Shown piece by piece: positions 25,800 to 34,391 of a stretch of DNA of 64,000 bases. The stretch's first letter is position 1; each line of letters begins with the position of its first letter. Under the pieces are notes generated by a model. The model did not search any database and was not told where the DNA came from. It worked only from the letters and a program-made list of their open reading frames with translations. Both the position numbers and the translations under genes were made by a program. Source of the stretch: JAJDOD01 sp050299835. GTDB lineage: Bacteria; Pseudomonadota; Alphaproteobacteria; Rhodobacterales; Rhodobacteraceae. The DNA lies in contig JBNKWP010000005.1 in NCBI GenBank assembly GCA_050299835.1, forward strand, positions 62,001 to 126,000, in the 5' to 3' direction.

Positions 25800-26669
25800 A
25801 TGCACCCGGCCCCGTCGATCATCCTCTTCAGCACGCTCTCCGGCCTCGGCTTCGGAATGCTCGCCTTCCTCGGCCTCGACGTCCCCGCCCCGCGCGGCTG
25901 GACGGCGTTCTGGTTCTTCCTGATCGCCTATGCGCTGGCCTGCGGCGGCCTCATCTCATCGACCTTCCACCTCGGCCACCCGGAACGGGCGCTGAAAGCC
26001 TTCACCCAATGGCGCTCCTCCTGGCTCAGTCGCGAAGCATGGCTGGCTATAATCACCCTCGTCCTCATGGCCCTCTACGCCATCGGCCTTGTCTTCTTCG
26101 GCATGCGCCTGCGCATTTTCGGCATCCCCGGCGGCATCGCGGCGCTTGCCACCGTCTACTCCACCTCGATGATCTACACCCAGATGCAGACCGTGCCGCG
26201 CTGGAACCACTGGTCCACGCCGATCCTCTTCCTCGCCTATGCCATCGCTGGCGGGGCGCTCCTGACCGGTCGCGTGGACCTCGCCCGCGCCCTGCTGGCC
26301 CTTCTCGTCCTCCTCCAGGTCTTCGCCTGGATCGATCAGGACCGCCGGGAACGGGACGACCCGACCGACATCGGCACAGCGACCGGTCTTGGATCGCGCG
26401 GCAAGGTCCGTGCCTTCGAGGCCCCGCATACCGGCGAGAACTACCTGACAAAGGAAATGGTCTTCCGCATCGGCCGCAAACACGCCGCCGTCCTCAAGGT
26501 CATCGCCGTGCTCTTCGGCCTGCTGATCCCTGCGTTCCTCCTCTTCCTGCCGTTCCACCACATCTTCGCCGCGCTGGCGGTTCTCTTTCACCTGACGGGC
26601 ATCCTCGTCCAACGCTGGCTCTTCTTCGCCGAAGCCCGCCACGTCGTCAGTTTCTACTACGGGCGCTAA
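25800..26669 (+). CDS. soeC: Sulfite dehydrogenase membrane anchor SoeC (DmsC/NrfD-like)
   Basis: A 289-aa inner-membrane protein with about eight hydrophobic helices, of the DmsC-like anchor type that binds quinone. Typical features are HPAPSIILFSTLSGLGFGML at the start, FHLGHPERALKAFTQWRSSWLSREAW in the first third, and RNA-like spacing of helices to the end WLFFAEARHVVSFYYGR. It is the third part of the soeA-soeB-soeC set and delivers electrons from sulfite oxidation to the quinone pool. ATG 25800 overlaps an upstream stop in another frame. Confidence 0.87.
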   Translation: MHPAPSIILFSTLSGLGFGMLAFLGLDVPAPRGWTAFWFFLIAYALACGGLISSTFHLGHPERALKAFTQWRSSWLSREAWLAIITLVLMALYAIGLVFFGMRLRIFGIPGGIAALATVYSTSMIYTQMQTVPRWNHWSTPILFLAYAIAGGALLTGRVDLARALLALLVLLQVFAWIDQDRRERDDPTDIGTATGLGSRGKVRAFEAPHTGENYLTKEMVFRIGRKHAAVLKVIAVLFGLLIPAFLLFLPFHHIFAALAVLFHLTGILVQRWLFFAEARHVVSFYYGR

Positions 26670-26767
26670 CCGCATAGCCGTTTTGCCGACAAAGCGGTGT
26701 ACCCTTCCGCTTGCGTCGAATATGACTGATGCAACCGCAGCCATTCTGCTTTTCAGGAGGACCCTTC

Positions 26768-27943
26768 ATGACCAATGTCGTTATCGCCTCTGCCGCCCGA
26801 ACTGCCGTCGGCAGCTTCAGCGGCAGCTTTGCCAACACCCCCGCACATGATCTGGGTGCAGCCATGCTGGAAGCGCTGGTCGAACGCGCCGGTGTCGACA
26901 AGGCTGACGTCTCTGAAACCATCCTTGGCCAGGTTCTGACCGCGGCACAGGGCCAGAACCCCGCCCGTCAGGCCCATATCAACGCCGGTCTCCCGATTGA
27001 GTCCGCCGCCTGGGGCATCAACCAGGTCTGTGGCTCGGGCCTCCGCGCCGTCGCCCTCGGCGCCCAGCACATCCAGCTTGGCGATGCCGATGTCGTGGCC
27101 GCCGGTGGACAGGAAAACATGTCCATGAGCCCCCATGCCCAGGCGATCCGCGCCGGTCAGAAGATGGGCGATCTGAAACTGATCGACACCATGATCAAGG
27201 ACGGCCTCTGGGATGCCTTCAACGGCTACCACATGGGCCAGACGGCCGAGAACGTCGCCGAGAAATGGCAGATCAGCCGCGATCAGCAGGACGAATTCGC
27301 CGTCGCCAGCCAGAACAAGGCCGAAGCCGCCCAGAAGGCCGGCAAGTTCGACGACGAAATCACGCCTTTCACCGTGAAGACCCGCAAGGGCGATATCGTG
27401 GTCGACAAGGACGAATACATCCGCCACGGCGCGACTATGGAAGCCATGCAGAAACTGCGCCCTGCCTTCACCAAGGACGGCTCCGTCACGGCCGCCAACG
27501 CATCCGGCATCAACGACGGCGCGGCAGGCGTGTTGTTGATGAGCGCCGACAATGCCGAGAAACGCGGCATCGAACCGCTCGCCCGCATCGCCTCCTATGC
27601 CACTGCTGGCCTTGATCCTGCGATCATGGGCGTCGGCCCGATCCACGCCTCCCGCAAGGCACTGGAGAAGGCAGGCTGGAAGGTCGAGGACCTCGACCTC
27701 GTGGAAGCCAACGAAGCCTTCGCGGCCCAGGCCTGCGCGGTGAACAAGGACATGGGCTGGGACCCGTCCATCGTGAACGTCAACGGCGGGGCCATCGCCA
27801 TCGGCCACCCGATCGGGGCCTCCGGCGCCCGCGTCCTGAACACGCTTCTCTTCGAGATGAAGCGCCGGGACGCCAAGAAAGGTCTCGCCACGCTCTGCAT
27901 CGGCGGCGGCATGGGTGTCGCGATGTGCGTCGAACGTCCGTAA
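26768..27943 (+). CDS. phaA: Acetyl-CoA acetyltransferase (beta-ketothiolase)
   Basis: A 391-aa thiolase that joins two acetyl-CoA into acetoacetyl-CoA, the first step of polyhydroxybutyrate synthesis. Catalytic residues are visible: C88 in NQVCGSGLRA, the His in GHPIGASGAR and the Cys in CIGGGMG near the C-terminus. ATG 26768 has AGGAGG nine bases upstream; an in-frame ATG at 26729 is not favoured. The next gene is the acetoacetyl-CoA reductase phaB. A strong hairpin in the gap may fix the relative mRNA levels. Confidence 0.96.
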   Translation: MTNVVIASAARTAVGSFSGSFANTPAHDLGAAMLEALVERAGVDKADVSETILGQVLTAAQGQNPARQAHINAGLPIESAAWGINQVCGSGLRAVALGAQHIQLGDADVVAAGGQENMSMSPHAQAIRAGQKMGDLKLIDTMIKDGLWDAFNGYHMGQTAENVAEKWQISRDQQDEFAVASQNKAEAAQKAGKFDDEITPFTVKTRKGDIVVDKDEYIRHGATMEAMQKLRPAFTKDGSVTAANASGINDGAAGVLLMSADNAEKRGIEPLARIASYATAGLDPAIMGVGPIHASRKALEKAGWKVEDLDLVEANEAFAAQACAVNKDMGWDPSIVNVNGGAIAIGHPIGASGARVLNTLLFEMKRRDAKKGLATLCIGGGMGVAMCVERP

Positions 27944-27954
27944 TTTCGGCAATA

Positions 27955-27983
27955 TTCACGGCGCAATATTGTTGCGCCGTGAA
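27955..27983 (+). terminator. Strong hairpin between phaA and phaB
   Basis: TTCACGGCGCAA-tattg-TTGCGCCGTGAA is a perfect 12-bp stem, 11 bases after the phaA stop. Only TTCCCC follows, so it is more likely a partial terminator or processing/stability element inside the operon. Confidence 0.6.
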
Positions 27984-28027
27984 TTCCCCTACCATACGAT
28001 TATTTCAGAAATAAAGGGAGGACTACC

Positions 28028-28750
28028 ATGGCTCGTGTAGCACTGGTCACCGGAGGCTCGCGCGGCATCGGTGAAGCGATTTCAAAAGCGCTGAAAGCGG
28101 AAGGCTATGAGGTCGCCGCGACCTATGCTGGCAACGATGAAGCCGCGAAGAGCTTCACCGACGCCACCGGCATCAAGACCTACAAATGGAACGTCGCCGA
28201 TTACGACGCTTCGAAAGCGGGCATCGCGCAGGTCGAAGCCGATCTCGGCCCCATCGACACCGTTGTCGCAAACGCCGGCATCACCCGCGACGCACCGTTC
28301 CACCGGATGACGCCCGAGCAGTGGAAAGAGGTCATCGACACCAACCTCACCGGCGTCTTCAACACCGTCCACCCCTGCTGGCCCGGAATGCGTGAACGCA
28401 AGTTCGGCCGCGTCATCGTGATCTCCTCGATCAACGGCCAGAAAGGCCAGTTCGGTCAGGTCAACTACGCCGCCACCAAGGCGGGCGATCTCGGCATCGT
28501 CAAATCGCTGGCCCAGGAAGGCGCGCGCGCAGGCATCACCGCCAACGCCATCTGTCCGGGCTACATCGCGACCGAAATGGTCATGGCCATCGACGAAGGC
28601 ATCCGCGACAAGATCATCGCAGGCATACCCGCAGGCCGCCTTGGCACGCCCGAGGAAATCGCCCGCTGCGTGACCTTCCTCGCCTCCGAGGACTCGGGCT
28701 TCATCAACGGCTCGACCATCTCCGCCAACGGCGCGCAGTTCTTCGTCTAA
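28028..28750 (+). CDS. phaB: Acetoacetyl-CoA reductase
   Basis: A 240-aa short-chain dehydrogenase that reduces acetoacetyl-CoA to (R)-3-hydroxybutyryl-CoA with NADPH for PHB synthesis. TGGSRGIG (8-15) binds the cofactor, NAGITRD (82-88) is typical of PhaB, and Ser133/134, Tyr147 and Lys151 form the active site. AGGGAGG precedes ATG 28028. The synthase phaC is not in this window. Its last four bases overlap the convergent amidase gene. Confidence 0.96.
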   Translation: MARVALVTGGSRGIGEAISKALKAEGYEVAATYAGNDEAAKSFTDATGIKTYKWNVADYDASKAGIAQVEADLGPIDTVVANAGITRDAPFHRMTPEQWKEVIDTNLTGVFNTVHPCWPGMRERKFGRVIVISSINGQKGQFGQVNYAATKAGDLGIVKSLAQEGARAGITANAICPGYIATEMVMAIDEGIRDKIIAGIPAGRLGTPEEIARCVTFLASEDSGFINGSTISANGAQFFV

Positions 28751-29253
28751 GCGATATCCTGAAAAAAGCGCTCGGCCGGAAAATTCCGGCCGGGGCAAAG
28801 TGTCTGCTCCCCCGGCGTCTTGCCGTGTAGCGACACGTTGGAAGGTCTGATCCCCTGCTCTGCCATGAGCGACCGGACCAACCCGACCAGTGCCGTGTAT
28901 TGACCTTCCGGCACCTCTCCGGTCTCGAAATTCCCGATCAGGCAAATGCCGATCCCATTGACGTTCCGCTTCACCCCGCGCACATGCGCGCCCCAAAGCC
29001 CACGCGTCCAGCGGTCGGACGGCACGACCTGCCCCATCTCCATACCGCGACCATTTCCGACCACGAAGTGATAGGGAATGATGTCTATCGGGTCTTTTGG
29101 CTGCCGCGCCCGGTGGACGCGCTCCAGAAGCTCCATATCACCAGTGTCACCTCCTGAATGGTGCACGATGATGTAACGCCATCTGCGCGGCCACCAATAG
29201 GCGGCAGCAAAGGCGGTCAGAACGCCGCCAAGCAGGAAAATGCGTCGTTTCAC
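28747..29253 (-). CDS. N-acetylmuramoyl-L-alanine amidase / PGRP-type protein
   Basis: A 168-aa zinc amidase of the Amidase_2 type that cleaves the bond between MurNAc and the stem peptide. A signal anchor (MKRRIFLLGGVLTAFAAAYWW) places it in the periplasm. Zinc ligands are seen in IIVHHSGG, in HGKTPGEQ and at the Cys of TLCPGRNF; Y-H-F-V-V and GICLIGNFE are family-like. The start codon is GTG 29253. It is a short form with no cell-wall-binding domain, and may recycle or remodel peptidoglycan. Confidence 0.88.
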   Translation of the reverse strand: MKRRIFLLGGVLTAFAAAYWWPRRWRYIIVHHSGGDTGDMELLERVHRARQPKDPIDIIPYHFVVGNGRGMEMGQVVPSDRWTRGLWGAHVRGVKRNVNGIGICLIGNFETGEVPEGQYTALVGLVRSLMAEQGIRPSNVSLHGKTPGEQTLCPGRNFPAERFFQDIA

Positions 29254-29338
29254 GGTCGAAGCCCTAAGGCACCCCCGCGCCCCTGGAAAGGGCGCGTACC
29301 CCCACGGGTCCGGTCAGGCAGTAAGATTCGACGTTTTG

Positions 29339-29509
29339 CTAATGCTGGTGGCTGAGCCGCTCGATTTCCTCTTTGATCTTTAGTTTTTGTTTCTTGAGCT
29401 CTGTGATCTGGAGGTCATCAAAAGCCGGGCTGCGCTGTGCCTCTTCGACTTCCGATGCAAGATGTTGATGTTTTTTGCGGAGTTCCTGAAGGTGTGAACT
29501 CATGCTCAT
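29339..29509 (-). CDS. DUF465 (YdcH-like) small coiled-coil protein
   Basis: A 56-aa helical protein: SHLQELRKKHQHLASEVEEAQRS followed by ITELKKQKLKIKEEIERLSHQH. The two heptad-rich helices and the L..K.....EE...L end are the DUF465 signature. The function is unknown; such proteins are abundant in alphaproteobacteria. AGGAGG lies seven bases before ATG 29507-29509. A second ATG two codons later is possible. Confidence 0.9.
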   Translation of the reverse strand: MSMSSHLQELRKKHQHLASEVEEAQRSPAFDDLQITELKKQKLKIKEEIERLSHQH

Positions 29510-29610
29510 AGTCGTCCTCCTGTTTTGGTCGGCAACATGACAAGTGCAGCACGAATTTCGATTCGAGTCACGTCGCGCGATCAAACTGGGATCAAAGCAT
29601 TGTCAGAGTG

Positions 29611-30363
29611 TTAATTGTTCAGCTTTAACGCCGATCCATCCCGCAGAATTGCCTGTACGGCAGGCGCGTAGCTTTCGCCATCCCGCTCATGCCGGTCGCC
29701 AATATGCAGAATCAGGGAGGAGTTCAGGCGAAACGGCCCCTTCGCCCCTTTTCGGGCACCAAGAACGAACAGTTTGGCCCGCCGCCCCTCTCGCGGCTGA
29801 AGCGGCTGAACGACCACATCCCCGGCCCGTCCCTCCAACGCAGACAGGCAATCGGGCAGACGCTCGATGCGATTTATCAGCGTCAACCGCCCCGCCGGGG
29901 CCAAACGCCTCAGGCAAATATCCAGCCATTCGGCCAGCCCCACGGTTTCGCCGCGCCCCCGCTCCCGCCCCGCATCCGGGGCAACGCTGCCCGCATTTCT
30001 GTCGAAAAACGGCGGGTTCGTCATGACATGATCGAAACTGCGGTCCCGCAGATCGCCGGGCAGGTCGCGAATATCGGCCTGAACGATCTCGCCGGACACC
30101 CCGTTTGCGTCCAGGTTGCGTCTGGCCAGCGCGACGAGATCGGACTGGCCCTCGACACCCGTGACCCGCAGGCCCGGCACTCGCGCCATCAGGCAAAGCA
30201 TTGCCGTTCCCACGCCGCAGCCCACATCCAGCACATGATCGCCCGACCGGGCATCCACGGCTGCCGCAAGAAAGACCGGATCGGCACCGGCCCGGTAACC
30301 AAAGGACGGTTGCAGCACCCGCAGCCGCCCGTTCAGAAACGCGTTCTCGGTCGTCTCCGTCAT
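29611..30363 (-). CDS. tRNA1(Val) (adenine(37)-N6)-methyltransferase-like
   Basis: A 250-aa class I SAM methyltransferase. Motif I reads VLDVGCGVGTAMLCL (about 45-59) and the catalytic N6-adenine motif reads NPPF (about 115-118), with GYRAGADPVFLAAA at the N-terminus as in YfiC/TrmN6. It would methylate A37 of tRNA-Val. The start overlaps the stop of the DUF2007 gene by four bases (ATGA), so the two are translated together. Confidence 0.85.
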   Translation of the reverse strand: MTETTENAFLNGRLRVLQPSFGYRAGADPVFLAAAVDARSGDHVLDVGCGVGTAMLCLMARVPGLRVTGVEGQSDLVALARRNLDANGVSGEIVQADIRDLPGDLRDRSFDHVMTNPPFFDRNAGSVAPDAGRERGRGETVGLAEWLDICLRRLAPAGRLTLINRIERLPDCLSALEGRAGDVVVQPLQPREGRRAKLFVLGARKGAKGPFRLNSSLILHIGDRHERDGESYAPAVQAILRDGSALKLNN

Positions 30364-30575
30364 TCCTGAACGGGCAGGTCGTTATCCGTCAGAACCACCT
30401 TGGCCCGGACGTGATCGCCGTCCCGGACCATCAGCCGCCGGGGCAGAATTCCGATCGACCCTTCCAGAACGCTCATATGGACGTCCATCTCGAAGCAGTC
30501 TATATCCTCGCCTTCAAGTAGAGCCTTGGCGAAGGCGATGGCCGTAGGGTCGTTGCTGCGCATAAGCTCTTTCAT
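30360..30575 (-). CDS. DUF2007 domain protein
   Basis: A 71-aa soluble protein: MKELMRSNDPTAIAFAKALLEGEDIDCFEMDVHMSVLEGSIGILPRRLMV. The pattern of a short alpha/beta sandwich with E.L...D...I....LL...I....D.....EG.IG..P.R..V fits DUF2007, thought to act as a small signal-transducing or regulatory domain. The exact role is unknown. It is coupled to the tRNA methyltransferase gene by an ATGA overlap and divergent from the polyprenyl synthase gene. Confidence 0.85.
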   Translation of the reverse strand: MKELMRSNDPTAIAFAKALLEGEDIDCFEMDVHMSVLEGSIGILPRRLMVRDGDHVRAKVVLTDNDLPVQE

Positions 30576-30621
30576 GGGATGGACATAAGGCCGGAGAGCT
30601 GCATTTGTCGAGCAATCTGAC

Positions 30622-31635
30622 GTGGGTGTGATGAGCTTGGATACCGATACCCTGGCAAAACCGCATGAACGGCTGGCGGAAATTCTGCGCGAGGACCTCG
30701 ATGCGGTCGATCGGTTGATCCGCACCCGGATGCTGTCGGAGAACGCCCCGCGCATACCCGAGGTCACGGCGCATCTGGTGGACGCGGGCGGCAAGCGCGT
30801 CCGGCCGATGCTGACACTGGCTGCCGCCCGGCTCTGCGGATACGACGGCGACAATCACCACAAATTGGCCGCGACGGTCGAGTTCATCCACACCGCGACG
30901 CTCCTGCACGACGACGTGGTCGATGAAAGCGCCCAGCGGCGCGGTCGCCCGACGGCGAACCTGCTCTGGGACAACAAATCCTCGGTTCTGGTCGGCGACT
31001 ATCTCTTTGCAAGGTCGTTCCAGTTGATGACCGCCACCGGCTCGCTGAAAGTCCTCGACATCCTCGCCAACGCGGCCGCGACTATTGCCGAAGGCGAGGT
31101 GCTGCAGCTGACAGCCGCCGCAAATCTTTCGACCACCGAAGACATCTACCTCAAAGTCGTCCGCGGCAAGACCGCCGCGCTTTTCGCCGCAGCAGCGGAA
31201 GTTGGTGGCGTGATCGCCGACGTGTCCGACGAACGGGTTCAGGCGCTCCGCACCTATGGCGACGCGCTCGGCATCGCCTTCCAGATCGCCGACGACCTGC
31301 TCGACTATGGCGGCGACACCAGCGCCACCGGCAAGAACCTTGGCGACGATTTCCGCGAGCGCAAATTGACCCTCCCGGTCATCAAGGCGGTCGCGGCGGC
31401 AAATGACGAAGAACGCGCTTTCTGGAAGCGCACCATCGGACAGGGCGACCAGGGGGAAGGCGACCTCGACCATGCGCTGGCCCTGATCGCGAAACACGGC
31501 ACGATGGACGCATCCCGAACACAGGCGCTGGAATGGTCGGCCAAGGCGAAATCTGCGCTCGACGTCCTGCCCGACCATCCGCTTCGCAATATGCTGAGTG
31601 ATCTGGCGGACTACGTGGTCGCGCGGATCAGCTAG
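30622..31635 (+). CDS. Polyprenyl (octa-/decaprenyl) diphosphate synthase
   Basis: A 337-aa trans-prenyltransferase that builds the long side chain of ubiquinone. The first Asp-rich motif LLHDDVVDES (95-103) and the second DDLLDYGGD (near 233) are intact, as are GGKRVRP and the Lys/Gln residues in GKTAALF and FQIADDLLDY. Family length is about 330-340 aa. The start may be the GTG at 30622 or the ATG three codons on. It is convergent with ispE, which makes its isoprenoid precursors. Confidence 0.92.
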   Translation: MGVMSLDTDTLAKPHERLAEILREDLDAVDRLIRTRMLSENAPRIPEVTAHLVDAGGKRVRPMLTLAAARLCGYDGDNHHKLAATVEFIHTATLLHDDVVDESAQRRGRPTANLLWDNKSSVLVGDYLFARSFQLMTATGSLKVLDILANAAATIAEGEVLQLTAAANLSTTEDIYLKVVRGKTAALFAAAAEVGGVIADVSDERVQALRTYGDALGIAFQIADDLLDYGGDTSATGKNLGDDFRERKLTLPVIKAVAAANDEERAFWKRTIGQGDQGEGDLDHALALIAKHGTMDASRTQALEWSAKAKSALDVLPDHPLRNMLSDLADYVVARIS

Positions 31636-32558
31636 GAGTTTTGAAGTCTTTGTATGTGCGGGATCGCCGCCGCGGACTGATCTCCAAGCGTCACTGGCTT
31701 CACCCACCATTCCGGATACCGGGCCTTCAAGGCGCTTGCAGCCTCCTCCGCGTCAACTTTCGTGGAATAGAGACCGAAACAGGTCGCGCCCGACCCCGAC
31801 ATCCGCGCCAGAAGACAACCTTGCGTCCCCCCCAGTGTTGCCAGCGTTTTTGATATCGCGGGGCAGGCTTGAATCGCCGGGAATTCCAGATCGTTCCGCT
31901 GTTCCTGAAGCCATTCGATTAGATGAAATGCCCCGCGAAACTCCGGCAAGTCTCCCAAAGACCCGTTGCGCTTCTCCTGTAGCCGTCCGAAGACCTCGGG
32001 CGTAGATACAGGAACGCGCGGGTTGACAAGCACGGCAGGAACGGGCGGCAGCGCTATGGCCGCCAACTCATCGCCGATCCCCTGCGCCCGGACACTCCGG
32101 GAATTCAGACACATCGCGATATCCGCGCCAAGCGCGAACAGGCGCGGTCCCATCGGCGTGTCCATCGGATCATAGCTGCCAAAGTCGATGGCGCCATCGC
32201 TCCAGAACGTCATGAGACCGCGGAAGGCCGCCGCCGCATCCGCCGACCCGCCGCCGATACCGGAGGCGACCGGAAGATGCTTGGTCAGCAAAAAGGACGC
32301 GCCAGGAAGGTCACTGAAAAGCGCCGCGACCTTCAGAACAAGATTGTTCATATCGGCCGGAACGGCAGCCGCCTCCGGCCCTTCCGTCGTCACCGAGATC
32401 GTATTGCCGATTTGTATCCAAAGATCGTCGCCGACATCCGCGAAGGCAACCAGACTATCCAGCTGATGATACCCGTCATCCCGTTGCCCCGTGACATGGA
32501 GGCAGAGATTGACCTTGGCCGGAGCGAAGACCTTCACTCCGACCATCTTGTCGGTCAC
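31632..32558 (-). CDS. ispE: 4-diphosphocytidyl-2-C-methyl-D-erythritol kinase
   Basis: A 308-aa GHMP kinase of the MEP isoprenoid pathway. PAKVNLCLHVTGQRDDGYHQLDSL at the N-terminus holds the substrate Lys/Asp region, PVASGIGGGSADAAAAFRGL (about 96-115) is the ATP-binding loop, and MSGSGATCFGL is the third GHMP motif. It overlaps the prenyl synthase 3' end by four bases in convergent orientation, and it lies three bases downstream of the TPR gene stop. Confidence 0.93.
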   Translation of the reverse strand: MTDKMVGVKVFAPAKVNLCLHVTGQRDDGYHQLDSLVAFADVGDDLWIQIGNTISVTTEGPEAAAVPADMNNLVLKVAALFSDLPGASFLLTKHLPVASGIGGGSADAAAAFRGLMTFWSDGAIDFGSYDPMDTPMGPRLFALGADIAMCLNSRSVRAQGIGDELAAIALPPVPAVLVNPRVPVSTPEVFGRLQEKRNGSLGDLPEFRGAFHLIEWLQEQRNDLEFPAIQACPAISKTLATLGGTQGCLLARMSGSGATCFGLYSTKVDAEEAASALKARYPEWWVKPVTLGDQSAAAIPHIQRLQNS

Positions 32559-32561
32559 GGC

Positions 32562-34268
32562 TCAACCGCCGTCATTCGCGACCTTCAGCGGCGGGGAGCC
32601 TTCTTCTTCCAGCACGGTGTAAAGACCGACTTCCAGCTTCCGGCGCACACGGTCCGGATCGATATCGCTCAGATCCGTGTCCTCGGTGATGAAGGACAGG
32701 GCCCGATGCCACTGGAACTCCGCTTCCCGATAACGACCAACGGCCCAGTAAACATCGCCAAGGTGATCGTTCACGATCGGGTCGATCGGCATATGCTCGA
32801 CCGCGCTTTCCATTGGCCCCACCGCCTCCTCGTAACGGCCCAGCCGAAACAGCCCCCACCCAAGCGAGTCCTGAATATACCCGGAATCAGGACGCAACTC
32901 GACGGCACGTTCGATCATCGACAACGCCTCGTCATAATTCGTCTGCATTTCCAGGAAGGAATAACCAAGGTAATTCAGCACCTGCGGCTGGTCGGGCCGC
33001 AACTCCAGCGCCTTGCGGAAATCGGCTTCGGCCTTGTCCCACTGCTTGGTGCGCTCATAGGCTATGGCGCGGGCGAAAAAGACGATCCAGTGCTGTTCCT
33101 CGGGCGTCTCGATCAGCGACACTGCGGTCTCGTAAGGTCCGATCGCTTCCTCGAACCGTTCCATACCGCGCAGGGTGTCGCCTAGGGTGACATGGACCAG
33201 CGGCAGATCGCCATGGCTCTTTGCAAGCTGCTGCAACACCTCGATGGCGGCTTCCTCACGACCCGACCGGCGAAGCGCCTCCGCCCGTCCGATCTCGGCG
33301 GCGTGGAAATTCGCGTCGTCGCGCGGCACGCGATTATAGACCTCGGTCGCCAGATCATAGCGGCCAAGGGATTCAAGCAATTCCGCCGACAAGAGAATCG
33401 CATCGACATGATCGGGGCGAATGGCCGCCGCCATGCGGGTGTAAAGGATCGTATAAGCCGGCTGCGCCTCGGCCCGAAGCGCGTTGGCGATGGAATAATA
33501 GACCTCGGCAATCCCGTCGGAAGCAGACGTCACCGCATCGAAGCTCAAAGTTTCGCCAGCATCGAGACTGGCCTTGAGTTCTTCCAGATAGGGATCAAGC
33601 GATTGCCCGAATGCCTTGGTTATCAACTCCGAGGCATCCGCGTTCCGCTCAAGCTGGCTCAGGATCTCGGCATAGGCGACGACACCGCGCCGGGACAGGC
33701 GCAGTTCGACGCCGGCTTCGCCCGACATGATCACCGCGGCACTTTCGAAATCGCCGACCGAGGCCAGCGCGAGCGCCTTGTGATAAAGCCCGAACGACTG
33801 AACGCCCGGCGCACCCGAAACCTCATCGAAAGCCTCAAGCGCCGCGGTCATATCCCCCGAGCCGACCAGCGACCACGCCTTTGCAAGACCGTCGAACAAG
33901 GGACCGACCTCAAGCCCCCGGTCGAAATCACCGCGCAGATCGTCCCAGGCCCCCGCCTTTGCATTCGCACCAGTCAGGATCAGGCCGCCAAGCTGGCCGG
34001 TCGAACCCGCCGACACCATGCGCCGCGCAACTTCCGTCGCCCGGTCGAGATCGCCAAGACCGACATAGGCCGTCGCCGCGCTTTCAAGAAGCGTCAGGTT
34101 GCTGGGATCGCGGATCAGGGCGCGTGCGAAATATTCCGCCGCTGCGTCATAATCGCTGGCCCCGATCGCCGCACGGGCCGCTAGGTAGCTGCCGCTGTCA
34201 GCCAGCGACGCGACCGGTGACAGGCCGAGGGACAGGGCAAGGGCGAGGGTCAGTTTCGCAAAACGCAT
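32562..34268 (-). CDS. Exported tetratricopeptide-repeat protein
   Basis: A 568-aa protein with a signal peptide (MRFAKLTLALALSLGLSPVASLA) and TPR units throughout, best seen as YDAAAEYFARALIRDPSNLTLLESAATAYVGLGDLDRA near the start and as AEADFRKALELRPDQPQVLNYLGYSFLE and ALSMIERAVELRPDSGYIQDSLGWGLFRLGRYEEA near the end. It is expected to be a periplasmic scaffold. ATG 34268 is chosen for the signal peptide; the frame extends 25 codons upstream. It shares the strand with ispE, four bases apart. Confidence 0.88.
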   Translation of the reverse strand: MRFAKLTLALALSLGLSPVASLADSGSYLAARAAIGASDYDAAAEYFARALIRDPSNLTLLESAATAYVGLGDLDRATEVARRMVSAGSTGQLGGLILTGANAKAGAWDDLRGDFDRGLEVGPLFDGLAKAWSLVGSGDMTAALEAFDEVSGAPGVQSFGLYHKALALASVGDFESAAVIMSGEAGVELRLSRRGVVAYAEILSQLERNADASELITKAFGQSLDPYLEELKASLDAGETLSFDAVTSASDGIAEVYYSIANALRAEAQPAYTILYTRMAAAIRPDHVDAILLSAELLESLGRYDLATEVYNRVPRDDANFHAAEIGRAEALRRSGREEAAIEVLQQLAKSHGDLPLVHVTLGDTLRGMERFEEAIGPYETAVSLIETPEEQHWIVFFARAIAYERTKQWDKAEADFRKALELRPDQPQVLNYLGYSFLEMQTNYDEALSMIERAVELRPDSGYIQDSLGWGLFRLGRYEEAVGPMESAVEHMPIDPIVNDHLGDVYWAVGRYREAEFQWHRALSFITEDTDLSDIDPDRVRRKLEVGLYTVLEEEGSPPLKVANDGG

Positions 34269-34391
34269 ATGGTTACCTGTTCTTGGTTTCGCCACAGCGT
34301 AGTCCTCGCGAAACGTGCAGGCAATGCGACCACGCGATACCACGCCTTTTTCTGACGTAACTGTTACATGAGGCCGTATTAAGGAAGCGGG

